From Pelagomonas calceolata (lineage: Eukaryota; Sar; Pelagophyceae; Pelagomonadales; Pelagomonadaceae): a stretch of 64,000 bases of DNA. Position 1 is the stretch's first letter; every line of letters starts with the position of its first letter. Shown one piece after another: positions 36,790-45,402 of the stretch. Made by a program: the position numbers and the translations under genes. The notes under the pieces are model-generated. The model saw only the letters and a list, made by a program, of their open reading frames with translations, did not search any database and was not told the origin of the DNA. The DNA lies in assembly GCA_918797485.1 (NCBI GenBank), contig CAKKNE010000006.1, forward strand, positions 1,488,001 to 1,552,000, given 5' to 3'.

Positions 36790-36990
36790 ATGCCCCGCCT
36801 GCCGAAGGTCAATGCGACAGCCATCAAGGCCCGCCTGCCGACGCGGCTGCCGAAGAATCTATCGCGGAGCCTGTACGAAGCGGTGTCTAATTTGACGTCC
36901 GCGCCGTCGACGCGACGCGCTCTCACACCGGTCGATTGCCACGCAGGGGGCTCCGCGTCCCGAAGAACCCGTTCCGACGGAGCGTTATGA
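36790..36990 (+). CDS. Possible 66-codon leader ORF overlapping the elongase start (ATGA)
   Basis: ATG at 36790; 66 basic, Ser/Thr-rich residues (MPRLPKVNATAIKARLPTR...). Its TGA (36988-36990) overlaps the elongase ATG (36987-36989) as ATGA, the geometry used for termination-reinitiation. It could be a real upstream ORF, a mis-assigned first exon, or chance. No family. Confidence 0.25.
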   Translation: MPRLPKVNATAIKARLPTRLPKNLSRSLYEAVSNLTSAPSTRRALTPVDCHAGGSASRRTRSDGAL

Positions 36991-37835
36991 CCGGCGAGGA
37001 GCATATTATAGAGGAGGACTGCTGGCTCCTCGTCTTCCTGATGCGGCCGCTCGTCATGCTGTTGCTCGTGATAGGCTACCTGAAGAGCGAGCCCTACGTC
37101 GCGAAGCTCCGAACCAAGCTAAAACTCCGCAAAAAGGCCAACAAGCGCCTCTTCACGTTAACCGTAGTGGCCCACAACGTCGCCTTGGCCGTCTTCTCGC
37201 TCTGGATGGCGTTGAGATCGTGGCCGCTCTTCCTGGGCACGTGGTCCAGTGATGGGTTGCGAGAAGTACACTGCTCACCAGCCTTCTGGGACAACGAGTT
37301 TGGCTACCTCGCCAAGGTCTTCTACGCGTCGAAATTCTACGAGTTCGCGGACACCTGGCTCTTAGTACTAAAAAACAAGCAGCCGTCCTTCCTCCAGAAG
37401 TACCACCACGCCGGCATCGTGATCACGATGTGGGCCGGAGTCGCCACGTCGAGCAACTGGCTCGTCTGGCCCACGGTCTTGAATAGCGCGATCCACACGG
37501 CCATGTACTCGTACTACGCGGCCGCTACACTAGGCTACAAGAGCCCCTACGCCAAGTACCTTACCAGAGCTCAAATGACCCAATTCGTCGTCGGTATCTT
37601 AGGTGCTACTTCGACTTACTTTTTTGGGTGCGAGGCCGCTCAGTATAGTAAGCGGGCGCTCTTCCTCATGCAGTGTTATGCGGCTGGATTACTAGTGTTG
37701 TTTGGCGAGATGGCTCGGGCCAAGTACGGGGGCGGCAAGCGGCCGAAACGGGGCGCCTCGCCCGCGCGCTCTCGGAGCGCGTCGCCGGCGCCGGGCCGCG
37801 CGTCGCCGCGCCTCGCCGCGCGGAAGCGCCGCTAG
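36987..37835 (+). CDS. ELO-family fatty acid elongase, QxxHH type
   Basis: 282 residues, polytopic ER condensing enzyme that adds C2 from malonyl-CoA to fatty acyl-CoA. Family blocks: KFYEFADTWLLVLKNK (116-131), QKYHHAG (137-143), NSAIHTAMYSYY (166-177). In the histidine box the first His of HxxHH is Gln (Q137-x-x-H140-H141). That substitution is known from the C18-Delta9 polyunsaturated elongase of the haptophyte Isochrysis, so a PUFA substrate is plausible. At least five to seven hydrophobic helices. The C-terminus has Ser/Arg/Pro repeats instead of a plain dilysine tail. The ATG at 36987 was chosen; open frame upstream begins at TTG. Confidence 0.85.
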   Translation: MTGEEHIIEEDCWLLVFLMRPLVMLLLVIGYLKSEPYVAKLRTKLKLRKKANKRLFTLTVVAHNVALAVFSLWMALRSWPLFLGTWSSDGLREVHCSPAFWDNEFGYLAKVFYASKFYEFADTWLLVLKNKQPSFLQKYHHAGIVITMWAGVATSSNWLVWPTVLNSAIHTAMYSYYAAATLGYKSPYAKYLTRAQMTQFVVGILGATSTYFFGCEAAQYSKRALFLMQCYAAGLLVLFGEMARAKYGGGKRPKRGASPARSRSASPAPGRASPRLAARKRR

Positions 37836-37953
37836 GCCCCGAGAAAAGTTTTGAAGAGCACGTGCACACGCCGCGCCGCAGTAACCCTCGTAGTTCAAGG
37901 GACTATCGTGTGCACCTCTAGTAGTAGAAGTAATCTCTTAGGCGGGAAACCAG

Positions 37954-39975
37954 CTACTCGTCGTCCTCGTCGGGGCCGGCGACCTCGTCGGGCAGCGGCC
38001 AGAGCATGACGCCGCCCTCGGAGCCCGCCGTGACGCAGACGCGCTGGTTCGGGGCCATCGCGACCTTGTTGATCGCGCCACTGTGCGCCGCGCCCTCGGC
38101 GACGTAGATGCCGCCGTCGTAGTCCCACAGCCGCAGTCGCGAGTCGCGGGATCCGCTCACGAAGTGGTTTCCTGATGTGGAGCAGGCCAAGGCCGTCATC
38201 TCCACGGGCCCGCCGCGCACCTCCCGAATGGCATCGCAGCCCACCGCCTCCCAGAAGGTGACCTTGCAGTTGCTCCCGGTCGTGACGATCTGCGACGCGT
38301 CCGGCAGGTAGAAGCACGACCGGTAGCAGGTGGCCTCGAACAAGTTCGCGACGCGCGTGTATCTTCTCAGGTCCCAGACGAGGCAGTTGCCATCTGTTGA
38401 TGCCGATATAAATTGCCTTAAATCAGACGTCACCTTGAGGCACGTCACCGCTCCTCGGTGCTCCTTCGTCGACGAGAGCATGGCTCTATGTTGGCGAGTG
38501 ACGCGCCACACTCGGACGCGGCCATCAACACCACCCGACAGCAACCGCCAGGGCTCATCTGATGAAGGGTCCTCGGCCATGCCTTCCGGGACGACCTCGA
38601 GCGCCGTGCAGTCCATGGGCCCTCCATTGTTGTTGAGGTCGTGGGCGTCGGCCATGACCCAGGTTAATTTGCCTGTTTCTGGTCCAAAAGCCCTTACTTT
38701 CCCGTCGGACCAGCCGCTGACGAGTGTCGCGCCGGAAGCGGTAATAGCGATGGCTCGGCACTCCAGGTTGGGCACGCGAATCCTTACCAACTCGGACTTG
38801 CTTCGCGCGTCCCACACGCGAATGTCTTCGACGGCACACGTCGCGAAGACTCTGGAGGAGTAAGCCGGGTAGCACACGTCGAAGACGGCTCCTACATGAG
38901 AGGTACCTCTCAGCTTCGGCGTGCCGCCGATGGCTAACGTGTACCGGTTGCCCGTCGATGTCCCGACCGCATAACCACTCAGTTTGCCTTCTCGCGAGGT
39001 CGCCGATAATGACGTGACCGGACCGTCCACATCACACGCCCACCTTTTGAACTGTCTCAAATCCGGCGAGTAGAAGGTCAGCGAGCCATCGCCCCCACCC
39101 GCACACACCACATCAACGTTGTCCTTCGAAGCGCCCGGTAAGCAACAAATAGCCTTGACGCCTCCCGAGTGCCGTCCTCGAGACACTTGTACTAATTTGG
39201 GTACGATCGCGTCGGGCTCGTTGTAGTCCTTGATGGGGTCGCGGTTAATATTGACCTGGATCACTTCGCCGGACTGGGTACCGCATAACGCGTAGTTGTC
39301 GTCGCCGCTAATCGTGACACAATCGACCACTCTGATCAATTTACCTACTTTGACGTCCATGTCGTGCACTTTATAAGTGCCTGGTTCGATCCTCCACACT
39401 TTCACGTGCGCCTTGCCTCCCGTGACGAGTCTGAACGGGTCATTCCTCAGGAACGCGCCGCATCTAGCCGTATCTAGAGCGGCTCGCACGCAAACCTTCG
39501 GTTCGGCAGTAGGCATCTCCCACAGACATATCTTGTTGTCGTCCCGCGCGCCCATCGTGAAGAGGATCGAGTCGTCGCAGTTGAATCCGACGGCCCGCAC
39601 GCCACTGACGTGCTGGTTGAGGATCTTGAGGGGCTTCGGCGGTTCCGCGTCCTCCCGGGGTCGCAGGATGCGGTCGCAGGCGTCCTCGAGGTCCCACAAC
39701 ACGGCAGGTGAGGCGACACCGAGCGGCGCGTCCTGCCCCGTGCACAACACTCTTCCGTCATTCGACGCCGCCACGCACGTGACGTCCTCGGTATGTCCTC
39801 TCAAGAAACAAACGCCGTCTCGTCTCGTAGCGTGCTGGACGACGACCATGCCCCCCAAGGGATACGCCACGAAGGCCTCGTCGTCGACCTCGACGGCGAC
39901 CAGGCCGTTCGGCACCGTGCCATTAAATCCTAAACAGGCCGTCGGCTCCAGCGTTGTTATGTTGTCCTGGGGCAT
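37954..39975 (-). CDS. CFAP52: CFAP52 (WDR16), axonemal WD40 protein
   Basis: 673 residues, WD repeats throughout, arranged as two propellers. Diagnostic matches to CFAP52: TACLGFNGTVPNGL and AYPLGGMVVVQHAT near the start, FLRGHTEDVTCVAASNDGRVLCTGQ, VLWDLEDA, LFATCAVEDIRVWDARSKSELVRIRVPNLECRAIAI, SGWSDGKVRAFGPETGKLTWVMADAHD, QFISASTDGNCLVWDLRRYTRVANLFE. CFAP52 lies in the inner junction of ciliary doublet microtubules and is found only in organisms that make motile flagella. Length fits animal and Chlamydomonas homologues. No introns seen. Confidence 0.9.
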   Translation of the reverse strand: MPQDNITTLEPTACLGFNGTVPNGLVAVEVDDEAFVAYPLGGMVVVQHATRRDGVCFLRGHTEDVTCVAASNDGRVLCTGQDAPLGVASPAVLWDLEDACDRILRPREDAEPPKPLKILNQHVSGVRAVGFNCDDSILFTMGARDDNKICLWEMPTAEPKVCVRAALDTARCGAFLRNDPFRLVTGGKAHVKVWRIEPGTYKVHDMDVKVGKLIRVVDCVTISGDDNYALCGTQSGEVIQVNINRDPIKDYNEPDAIVPKLVQVSRGRHSGGVKAICCLPGASKDNVDVVCAGGGDGSLTFYSPDLRQFKRWACDVDGPVTSLSATSREGKLSGYAVGTSTGNRYTLAIGGTPKLRGTSHVGAVFDVCYPAYSSRVFATCAVEDIRVWDARSKSELVRIRVPNLECRAIAITASGATLVSGWSDGKVRAFGPETGKLTWVMADAHDLNNNGGPMDCTALEVVPEGMAEDPSSDEPWRLLSGGVDGRVRVWRVTRQHRAMLSSTKEHRGAVTCLKVTSDLRQFISASTDGNCLVWDLRRYTRVANLFEATCYRSCFYLPDASQIVTTGSNCKVTFWEAVGCDAIREVRGGPVEMTALACSTSGNHFVSGSRDSRLRLWDYDGGIYVAEGAAHSGAINKVAMAPNQRVCVTAGSEGGVMLWPLPDEVAGPDEDDE

Positions 39976-40469
39976 CTTGTGTGTCTTCGCTTGCTCGTGT
40001 GTCTATAGGCTGCCTGTCTAGGCTGCCCTTGGCTGCGCGACGCGCTTGGCTGGCCTCGGGTTGGCGTTCGGCTGATCCCGCAGACGTCGCGTCGAGCGAC
40101 GCTGCGTTCGCGGCTGTCCTCGGCTACGCCCTTCGCGGCCGCTAACCTTGTCTCGGCCGCTAACTCTAGGGGGTAACAAGCTACTAGAAGACGGCCCGCC
40201 GTAGACGCGTGCGACGGGCGAGATGCAGGCTTCCAAAGCACCCTTCAACGCCGTCGGTCGGCAATTGAGACCGCTCCGATTTTTTGAAAGCGAATTCACA
40301 GCGCTCGGCAATGCGTTGAGGCCGCCGCGCACGACGCTAAGCGACGGCAGCGTGATTCGAGGGCCGGAGACACCCGTCCGAGCCGCGCGTACGCGCGCGC
40401 ATCGAAGGGCGGCCTTCTCCTCGCATTCCGAGCGGCTCGTGAAGCTGCTGCTGCTCTGGGAGGCCCAAA
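39976..40469. other. Divergent promoter region of CFAP52
   Basis: 494 bases. A diverged palindrome-like stretch (CTAGGGGGTAACAAGCTACTAG-like, 40166-40187, half-sites 18 bp apart) is the only structure noted. No RNA gene seen. Confidence 0.4.
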
Positions 40470-40871
40470 ATGGACATCGCGCCGCCGGCGCAAGCCCTCA
40501 CGCCCGAGTTCAAGCGCAACCTGCGCAAGGCGGCCGCGCACGAGCAGAAGAAGCTCCTGCAGGAACGGTACGCGGCGGCCGTAGCAAAGGGACAGCCCGT
40601 CGACGCCGTCGAGGCGGCCTGGTTCGAGCTCTACGAGGAACCCATGGTGCTCGGGAGCTTCGCGGCCTTCGTCGAGTTCGGCCGACTGGGAGAACTGGTG
40701 GGAAGGACGCCGCGCGACGACGTCTGCCTCCACACGCTGCGCGACGACGAGCGCGTCTCCACGCCGCCGCTCGGGCCCTCGAACGTCCGACCGACGCCGC
40801 CGCCGGGCTCGGCCAAGAAATCGCGCGACTTCGCGGGCCGCCGAGCGCGGGCGACTCCTCCCCGCGCCTGA
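40470..40871 (+). CDS. Small hypothetical protein
   Basis: 133 residues, ATG at 40470. N-terminal half is helical with a conserved-looking block (TPEFKRNLRKAAAHEQKKLLQERYAAAVAKG... AWFELYEEPMVLGSFAAFVEFGRLGEL). The C-terminal 40 residues are Pro/Arg/Ser-rich. No signal peptide or membrane segment. Coding bias and a well-formed start support it, but I know no family. Convergent with the thioredoxin-like gene, 37 bp between stops. Confidence 0.4.
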   Translation: MDIAPPAQALTPEFKRNLRKAAAHEQKKLLQERYAAAVAKGQPVDAVEAAWFELYEEPMVLGSFAAFVEFGRLGELVGRTPRDDVCLHTLRDDERVSTPPLGPSNVRPTPPPGSAKKSRDFAGRRARATPPRA

Positions 40872-40908
40872 AGACCAAAGAAGACCAAAGCCTAGTAATG
40901 TTTCAAGT

Positions 40909-41619
40909 TTACGCCGCGGCCTTCGCCGCCGTGGGAGACGCCTCGGCGTTGCGCTCGGCGCCGGCATCCGCCAACTTCGCGCGCATCTTCTGGATGGACG
41001 CCTCCAACCGACGGTTCTGGTCCTCGGCGTCGCGCCTTCTCAACTCCTCGCGCAGCGCCTCGACCTCCACACTTTGGGGCGACCGCTCCCTCCCTAAAAT
41101 CTGGCGGAACCCGGACCAGAGCCGCTGGAGCTCGGAGACGCGGTGCAGGGCCACGGTCCAGTCGCGCAGGGCGTCGGCCAGGGCGATGCCTCTGTAGACC
41201 GCAACGCGCGACGGACTCTTGTCCTTCGAGAACTTGCCGCCGAACGGCCGCCATTTCAGCGACCCATGGGCAATAAAAGATATCGTGGGGAACTGGCGCA
41301 CGCCCGCCGCCTGGCAGAGCCGTCGATGCTCCGTGCTCATCTCGCAGGAAAACTTGACCACGGATAATCGTTTCGTCTTCTTCGTGGCGTGCCATTTCGA
41401 CACGGCGTCCCACAGCGGCAGCACGCGCTGGCAGTAGGCGCCGGCCTCGCCGTAGGGCGAGTAGAAGAAGACGGCGTAGTCTTGTTTAGGTCTGTAGCCG
41501 CCCAGGGCTTGCGTTAAGTTAGTCAAAGGTATGACCGGCGTGAGGGCGCCGGGCGCGCGCGGCGCCTGGGTCGCTTGCTTGGCGGCGTAGGTTGTCGTGG
41601 CGAGGAGCAGGAGCCTCAT
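40909..41619 (-). CDS. Thioredoxin-like secretory protein, single-Cys active site
   Basis: 236 residues with a short hydrophobic N-terminus (MRLLLLATTTYAAKQ). A thioredoxin fold covers about 35-150: YAVFFYSPYGEAGAYCQRVLPLWDAVSK, VVKFSCEMSTEHRRLCQAAGVRQFPTISFI. The CxxC pair is replaced by a lone Cys63 in GEAGAYC; the cis-Pro loop (QFPTI, P111) is kept. So it can bind or resolve disulphides in a monothiol way but is unlikely to be a dithiol oxidoreductase. A C-terminal coiled coil (about 185-220, ALREELRRRDAEDQNRRLEASIQKMR) suggests oligomerisation. ER or plastid lumen location inferred. Confidence 0.6.
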   Translation of the reverse strand: MRLLLLATTTYAAKQATQAPRAPGALTPVIPLTNLTQALGGYRPKQDYAVFFYSPYGEAGAYCQRVLPLWDAVSKWHATKKTKRLSVVKFSCEMSTEHRRLCQAAGVRQFPTISFIAHGSLKWRPFGGKFSKDKSPSRVAVYRGIALADALRDWTVALHRVSELQRLWSGFRQILGRERSPQSVEVEALREELRRRDAEDQNRRLEASIQKMRAKLADAGAERNAEASPTAAKAAA

Positions 41620-42124
41620 GTTATTTCTTCTTTCTCAGAATGTTCGGCGCTAAAGTAGATGTCTTGGAATCGGACCGGCAGTCGTCGGAGCGTGGGCGGC
41701 TGCGGCGTAGGTTGTATGTGTAACCTCAGCTCAGCGATGCAGCAGTACGTAGCACAGGCGCAGCGAGGCGCAGCGCTGGTCAGCACAGCAAGCGAGGGTC
41801 ACAAGTACCTTATTGGCCTTGGTGCAAGCCGAGACGAGTTAGCTAGCTCATAGGCCTACTAGGCGCAAGCACTCGTCGTCAAAGCGCAACCCAGGACTCC
41901 ACCCGAGAGCCGTAGACCCGCGGCAGAGATCGCTCGCTCGAGACCAGCATCGACGAGAGGAATCGAAAGCTTCCCAACACAAACTGTGCACCGTGCCAGT
42001 GGATATATAACACGCCGCCCGCCCGCGCGTACACAAAAACCACAGCGCGCGCGCGACGAGCCACGCCACCGCCACAAAAAGCGGGCAGCGCAGGACGCAG
42101 CCCCAACCCAACCAACACCAAAAG
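41620..42124. other. Divergent promoter region of DNAAF9, with a TATA-like box
   Basis: 505 bases between the thioredoxin-like and DNAAF9 starts. TATATAA at 42004-42010 lies about 115 bp before the DNAAF9 ATG, a possible TATA box. No palindrome copy, no RNA gene seen. Confidence 0.4.
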
Positions 42125-45100
42125 ATGGCCACCAAGGCCGCCGCGCGGCGGCGCCTCCGGGCCCTGCGAGCTTTACTGAATAAGGACTTAAGTGGAGACG
42201 CGCCGGGCGCGCTCTTGTTCGTCTGCGGCGTCGACGGGAAAGACAATTGGGCCTCGTCGTCGGTCGTGCGGTGGCTTTGCTTGGGAGAGAGCGGGTCGTC
42301 GTTGATCGATGAACGACCGAGGCCCTTCAACCACGACCAGTGGGCCGCGCTCGAGGAGACCGCTCTACTCATGACGCGGGATTCGTTAAGGGTGCTGTAC
42401 GACGCGGCGGCGGGTGACGTGTTGGCACCTTTGCTGACGTGTGGCGCGGGAGGCATTTCAGAGTACGTGCTACCATCCACGGACGATCCCGAACAACGAG
42501 AAAAAGATAAGGTCGCGAAGTTCGAAAGGATGTTAGATGCTGGACTAGGTCCTGAATCAAGGACATTGGGAGTAGCCATCCCGTCCGCCGCCTCGTCAGC
42601 GCGAGAGGAGTGCGAGTACTGGCCGTTAGTGCAAGCCTTAGCGGCTGGTGGTGAAAAAACGTTCTTGTCGCGGAGGCACGACGTCGTCGACGCGTCGCAA
42701 ATACTGAGACAAGTGTTGGTAGCGCCGGACGCCGACTTACTCCGGGAAGCTTTACGGAGAGCCACACCGGCATTAAGACGGCACGTCGAGGAGGCCTTCA
42801 AGAACTGCCGAGGGCCGATGGGCGTGAAAGGCGACGTCGCAGCCGAGTCCATAAGGCAGCCGCTGGAGACCTTCGACGAGTACGACGGTGCCGTTCAGGG
42901 GGAGGGCGGGCCCCTCGCGTCCATCGGATGTGCGTCGCTAGACCTGAAAGAGGGTGACGGCGACGCTCACGTCGTCTTCCAGGCGCGCGAGCCGTCGACG
43001 GGGCTGCGCGTTTGTAGAACCTACTTCCTGCGGAGCGGCGCGTTCGCGACGTTAGATGGGTCGAAGATAGAGGAGGACGAGGCCCTTCTCACACTGTCGT
43101 CGACCTACGCCGACCTATGTTCTAAGTTCAGGGGGGCGGCGCCCTCTCTAGATAGACTGAAGAAGGCCTTTCCTTCGGCCGCTTTCTATGCGCAGACGAC
43201 GGACTGCCTCGGGAACGTCCTGCAAGAGGAGGCCGAAGGGTCGTTAACGTTCGTCCGCGTTTCTGTAAAAACGAAGTTTGGCGTCGTGGCCGTCGGCGAC
43301 ACCTTTTTGGAGGGCGGTGGGCTCTTAACCGGAGACCGCTGCGCGCCCTACTGCAAAGTGGTCGGCGCGTCCAGTGGTCGAGAACGAGAGGCCGCGGAGG
43401 CCATCAAAAGAAGGCTAAGAGATGCCCACGGCCCGCGGTCGGAGGAACTGCAACTGGGGAAGCGGCTAGAATCCTACTCCCACGCCACGCTGGTCCTCGG
43501 CTTTGTTGACAGAGACCCCGTCCCGCACGTCGGGCGGTTGGAGCTCTACGAAGACGGATTCGTCCTCGCGGACGGTGGCCTGGCGCCTCTCGTCGTGTCG
43601 TTTGCGAGACAAGACTGCTCTAAAATAGCCGTCGTGCAGGTGTCGAAGGACGCCCACGGCGTGGCCATGGAGCTTAAGGATCCTTCTCACTTACGAGCGG
43701 GGTCTATCGTTGATGCCTCATATGCCGTGCTTGTGGTGCGGAAGCATGCGCCCGCCAGAAGAGCCGTGGACGGTTCGATAGAGCGGTGGCGCCGCCACTG
43801 TTCGCGCGAGGACGCTCGCGAGTTAGTGAAGCAAGCTCAGGACGCGGCAGCGAGGTGCTGGACCGAAGAAGCCCTGGGCTTGTCTCGCGGCTTATCTGAC
43901 GTGCAGGATGCGAAAGTAGAAGCGTTAATCGACGCCTATGCGGAGCGGAGCGGGTCCCGTACTATAGATCGCCTCTTCGGCGCTTCGAGTAATGAGGCCC
44001 CTGCCAAGAAGGGGCCGCCCGCCTATCTGATTATCGGCGAACCCGGTTCTGGCGTGGCCGACGTCGCCTGCGCTGTTCTCAGGAGAATCGCGGAAGTCGA
44101 TCAAGTAAAGTGGCACCACTGCGAGGCGTTACGAGTGGATGACCGCGTCGATTTGTCGGTCGAGGGCGTGGCGCATTTGGCGCGGGCGGCGGCAGCAGCA
44201 AACAAGTCCAGACTGTTAATAAGCTTCTGCGTGAACGACTCGTCGTTAGCTTGCGCCACGGCCTGCGCGAGAGCAGGGATCACCGTGGCCGGCATCGCGT
44301 CGGTGCACTCGGCGGCGTTACTCGCGGAGGCGTATCCTGATTTGTGTGCGGGTGTCTCGGACCGGAACGCCGTCGCTACGACTCTAGTGGTGCAGGACTC
44401 GCGAGCGGGTCCGAATATCGGTGAAGCGGAGAAGCTGCTCCAGAAGCGGTTAAGGGCGGAAGGTTTGCAATTAAAAGCTTGTCGACGGTCGCGCTTCGCG
44501 ACGGCGTCGAATGTCGTGGACGCGTTGCTACCCGCAAGTGGCGCGGCGTACGAGCACGAGGCAACGTGGTCGAAACCCGCGGACCACCAGTTTTTGGGTC
44601 GAGACAATTCGAGGTTGTTCTCGGCGTTGTACGCGCCGCCTCGCACGCCCCGAGACTTTATGTCGACCTACGTCAAGTGTAGTGTAGGATCCTTAGATCG
44701 GGAACTGCTCAAGGTCGTCCTCAAAGAGTTGTTACCATCAGCGACGTTCGACGACGGCGTCGTGGCCTTCGCCGCTCAGAGTAACAGCACCACCTCGAGA
44801 CCCCCGCTCAAGGCGCTGTTCGACATTGCTCGTAATAAAGTCCGGGCCAAGAGGGACGGCGAGCAGCGCCTCAAGGAATTACCGAGAGATATCGAGCACT
44901 GGAAGGCGTTGTACAAGGACAGCGTTTCACTTCTACAAGGTGGTGTGGACGCGCTGGACGGTTTTGTGGATTTGTCCGTCGATGGCCGGCCCTTACTCCG
45001 ACCGGCGGCGCTCGACGGGAACCGCAGGGTCGTGGGCTGCACGCCGTTGCCCGAGACGCACGGCGCCTGCTCTGGGCAACGCTTCGTCGGCCTCAAGGTA

Positions 45101-45400
45101 CGACGAGGCGTCGCCGGTAAAGCATTAGATCACCTGCTGGGTCTGGCCGCGACCACCCCAAGAATCGCGCGGCCGCGGCGCGAGGAGAAATCACTCACGA
45201 GGGACGAGCGCGTCAGGATCTGCAAGCTCGCCGAGGACCGGCCCCTGCCGCCGGGCTGGGCTTTTGATGGGGCTTGTTATGTGGATGGGTTCGGGCGGCG
45301 GAGCCGGCTCCGGCCGGACGCGACGGAGCTGTGTTTGGAGTGGCTGGAAGGCGTCAATGCTGGTGTCGACGCGTGGAACAAAGCCATCGCGCAACAGTAA
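42125..45400 (+). CDS. DNAAF9: DNAAF9 / Shulin-like axonemal dynein assembly factor
   Basis: 1091 residues in one exon. N-terminus: ALLFVCGVDGKDNWASSSVVRWLCLG, then LLMTRDSLRVLYD, matching the GIDSRYNEG...LFG start of C20orf194/DNAAF9. Other shared blocks: CEYWPLVQALA, VCRTYFLRSGAFATL, AYLIIGEPGSGVADVACAVL (degenerate P-loop-like turn), and the very C-terminal EDRPLPPGWAFDGACYVDGFGRRSRLRPD. That last block aligns with the [20 protein letters not shown] signature. In Tetrahymena the homologue Shulin packages outer dynein arms, holding motors closed for delivery to cilia. Convergent with HtrA; only two bases separate the stop codons. Confidence 0.8.
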   Translation: MATKAAARRRLRALRALLNKDLSGDAPGALLFVCGVDGKDNWASSSVVRWLCLGESGSSLIDERPRPFNHDQWAALEETALLMTRDSLRVLYDAAAGDVLAPLLTCGAGGISEYVLPSTDDPEQREKDKVAKFERMLDAGLGPESRTLGVAIPSAASSAREECEYWPLVQALAAGGEKTFLSRRHDVVDASQILRQVLVAPDADLLREALRRATPALRRHVEEAFKNCRGPMGVKGDVAAESIRQPLETFDEYDGAVQGEGGPLASIGCASLDLKEGDGDAHVVFQAREPSTGLRVCRTYFLRSGAFATLDGSKIEEDEALLTLSSTYADLCSKFRGAAPSLDRLKKAFPSAAFYAQTTDCLGNVLQEEAEGSLTFVRVSVKTKFGVVAVGDTFLEGGGLLTGDRCAPYCKVVGASSGREREAAEAIKRRLRDAHGPRSEELQLGKRLESYSHATLVLGFVDRDPVPHVGRLELYEDGFVLADGGLAPLVVSFARQDCSKIAVVQVSKDAHGVAMELKDPSHLRAGSIVDASYAVLVVRKHAPARRAVDGSIERWRRHCSREDARELVKQAQDAAARCWTEEALGLSRGLSDVQDAKVEALIDAYAERSGSRTIDRLFGASSNEAPAKKGPPAYLIIGEPGSGVADVACAVLRRIAEVDQVKWHHCEALRVDDRVDLSVEGVAHLARAAAAANKSRLLISFCVNDSSLACATACARAGITVAGIASVHSAALLAEAYPDLCAGVSDRNAVATTLVVQDSRAGPNIGEAEKLLQKRLRAEGLQLKACRRSRFATASNVVDALLPASGAAYEHEATWSKPADHQFLGRDNSRLFSALYAPPRTPRDFMSTYVKCSVGSLDRELLKVVLKELLPSATFDDGVVAFAAQSNSTTSRPPLKALFDIARNKVRAKRDGEQRLKELPRDIEHWKALYKDSVSLLQGGVDALDGFVDLSVDGRPLLRPAALDGNRRVVGCTPLPETHGACSGQRFVGLKVRRGVAGKALDHLLGLAATTPRIARPRREEKSLTRDERVRICKLAEDRPLPPGWAFDGACYVDGFGRRSRLRPDATELCLEWLEGVNAGVDAWNKAIAQQ

Positions 45401-45402
45401 TA

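Noticed and set aside
41848-42852. 334-codon minus-strand open frame over the DNAAF9 start
   Set aside because: Overlaps well-supported DNAAF9 coding sequence; composition is that of an antisense frame.
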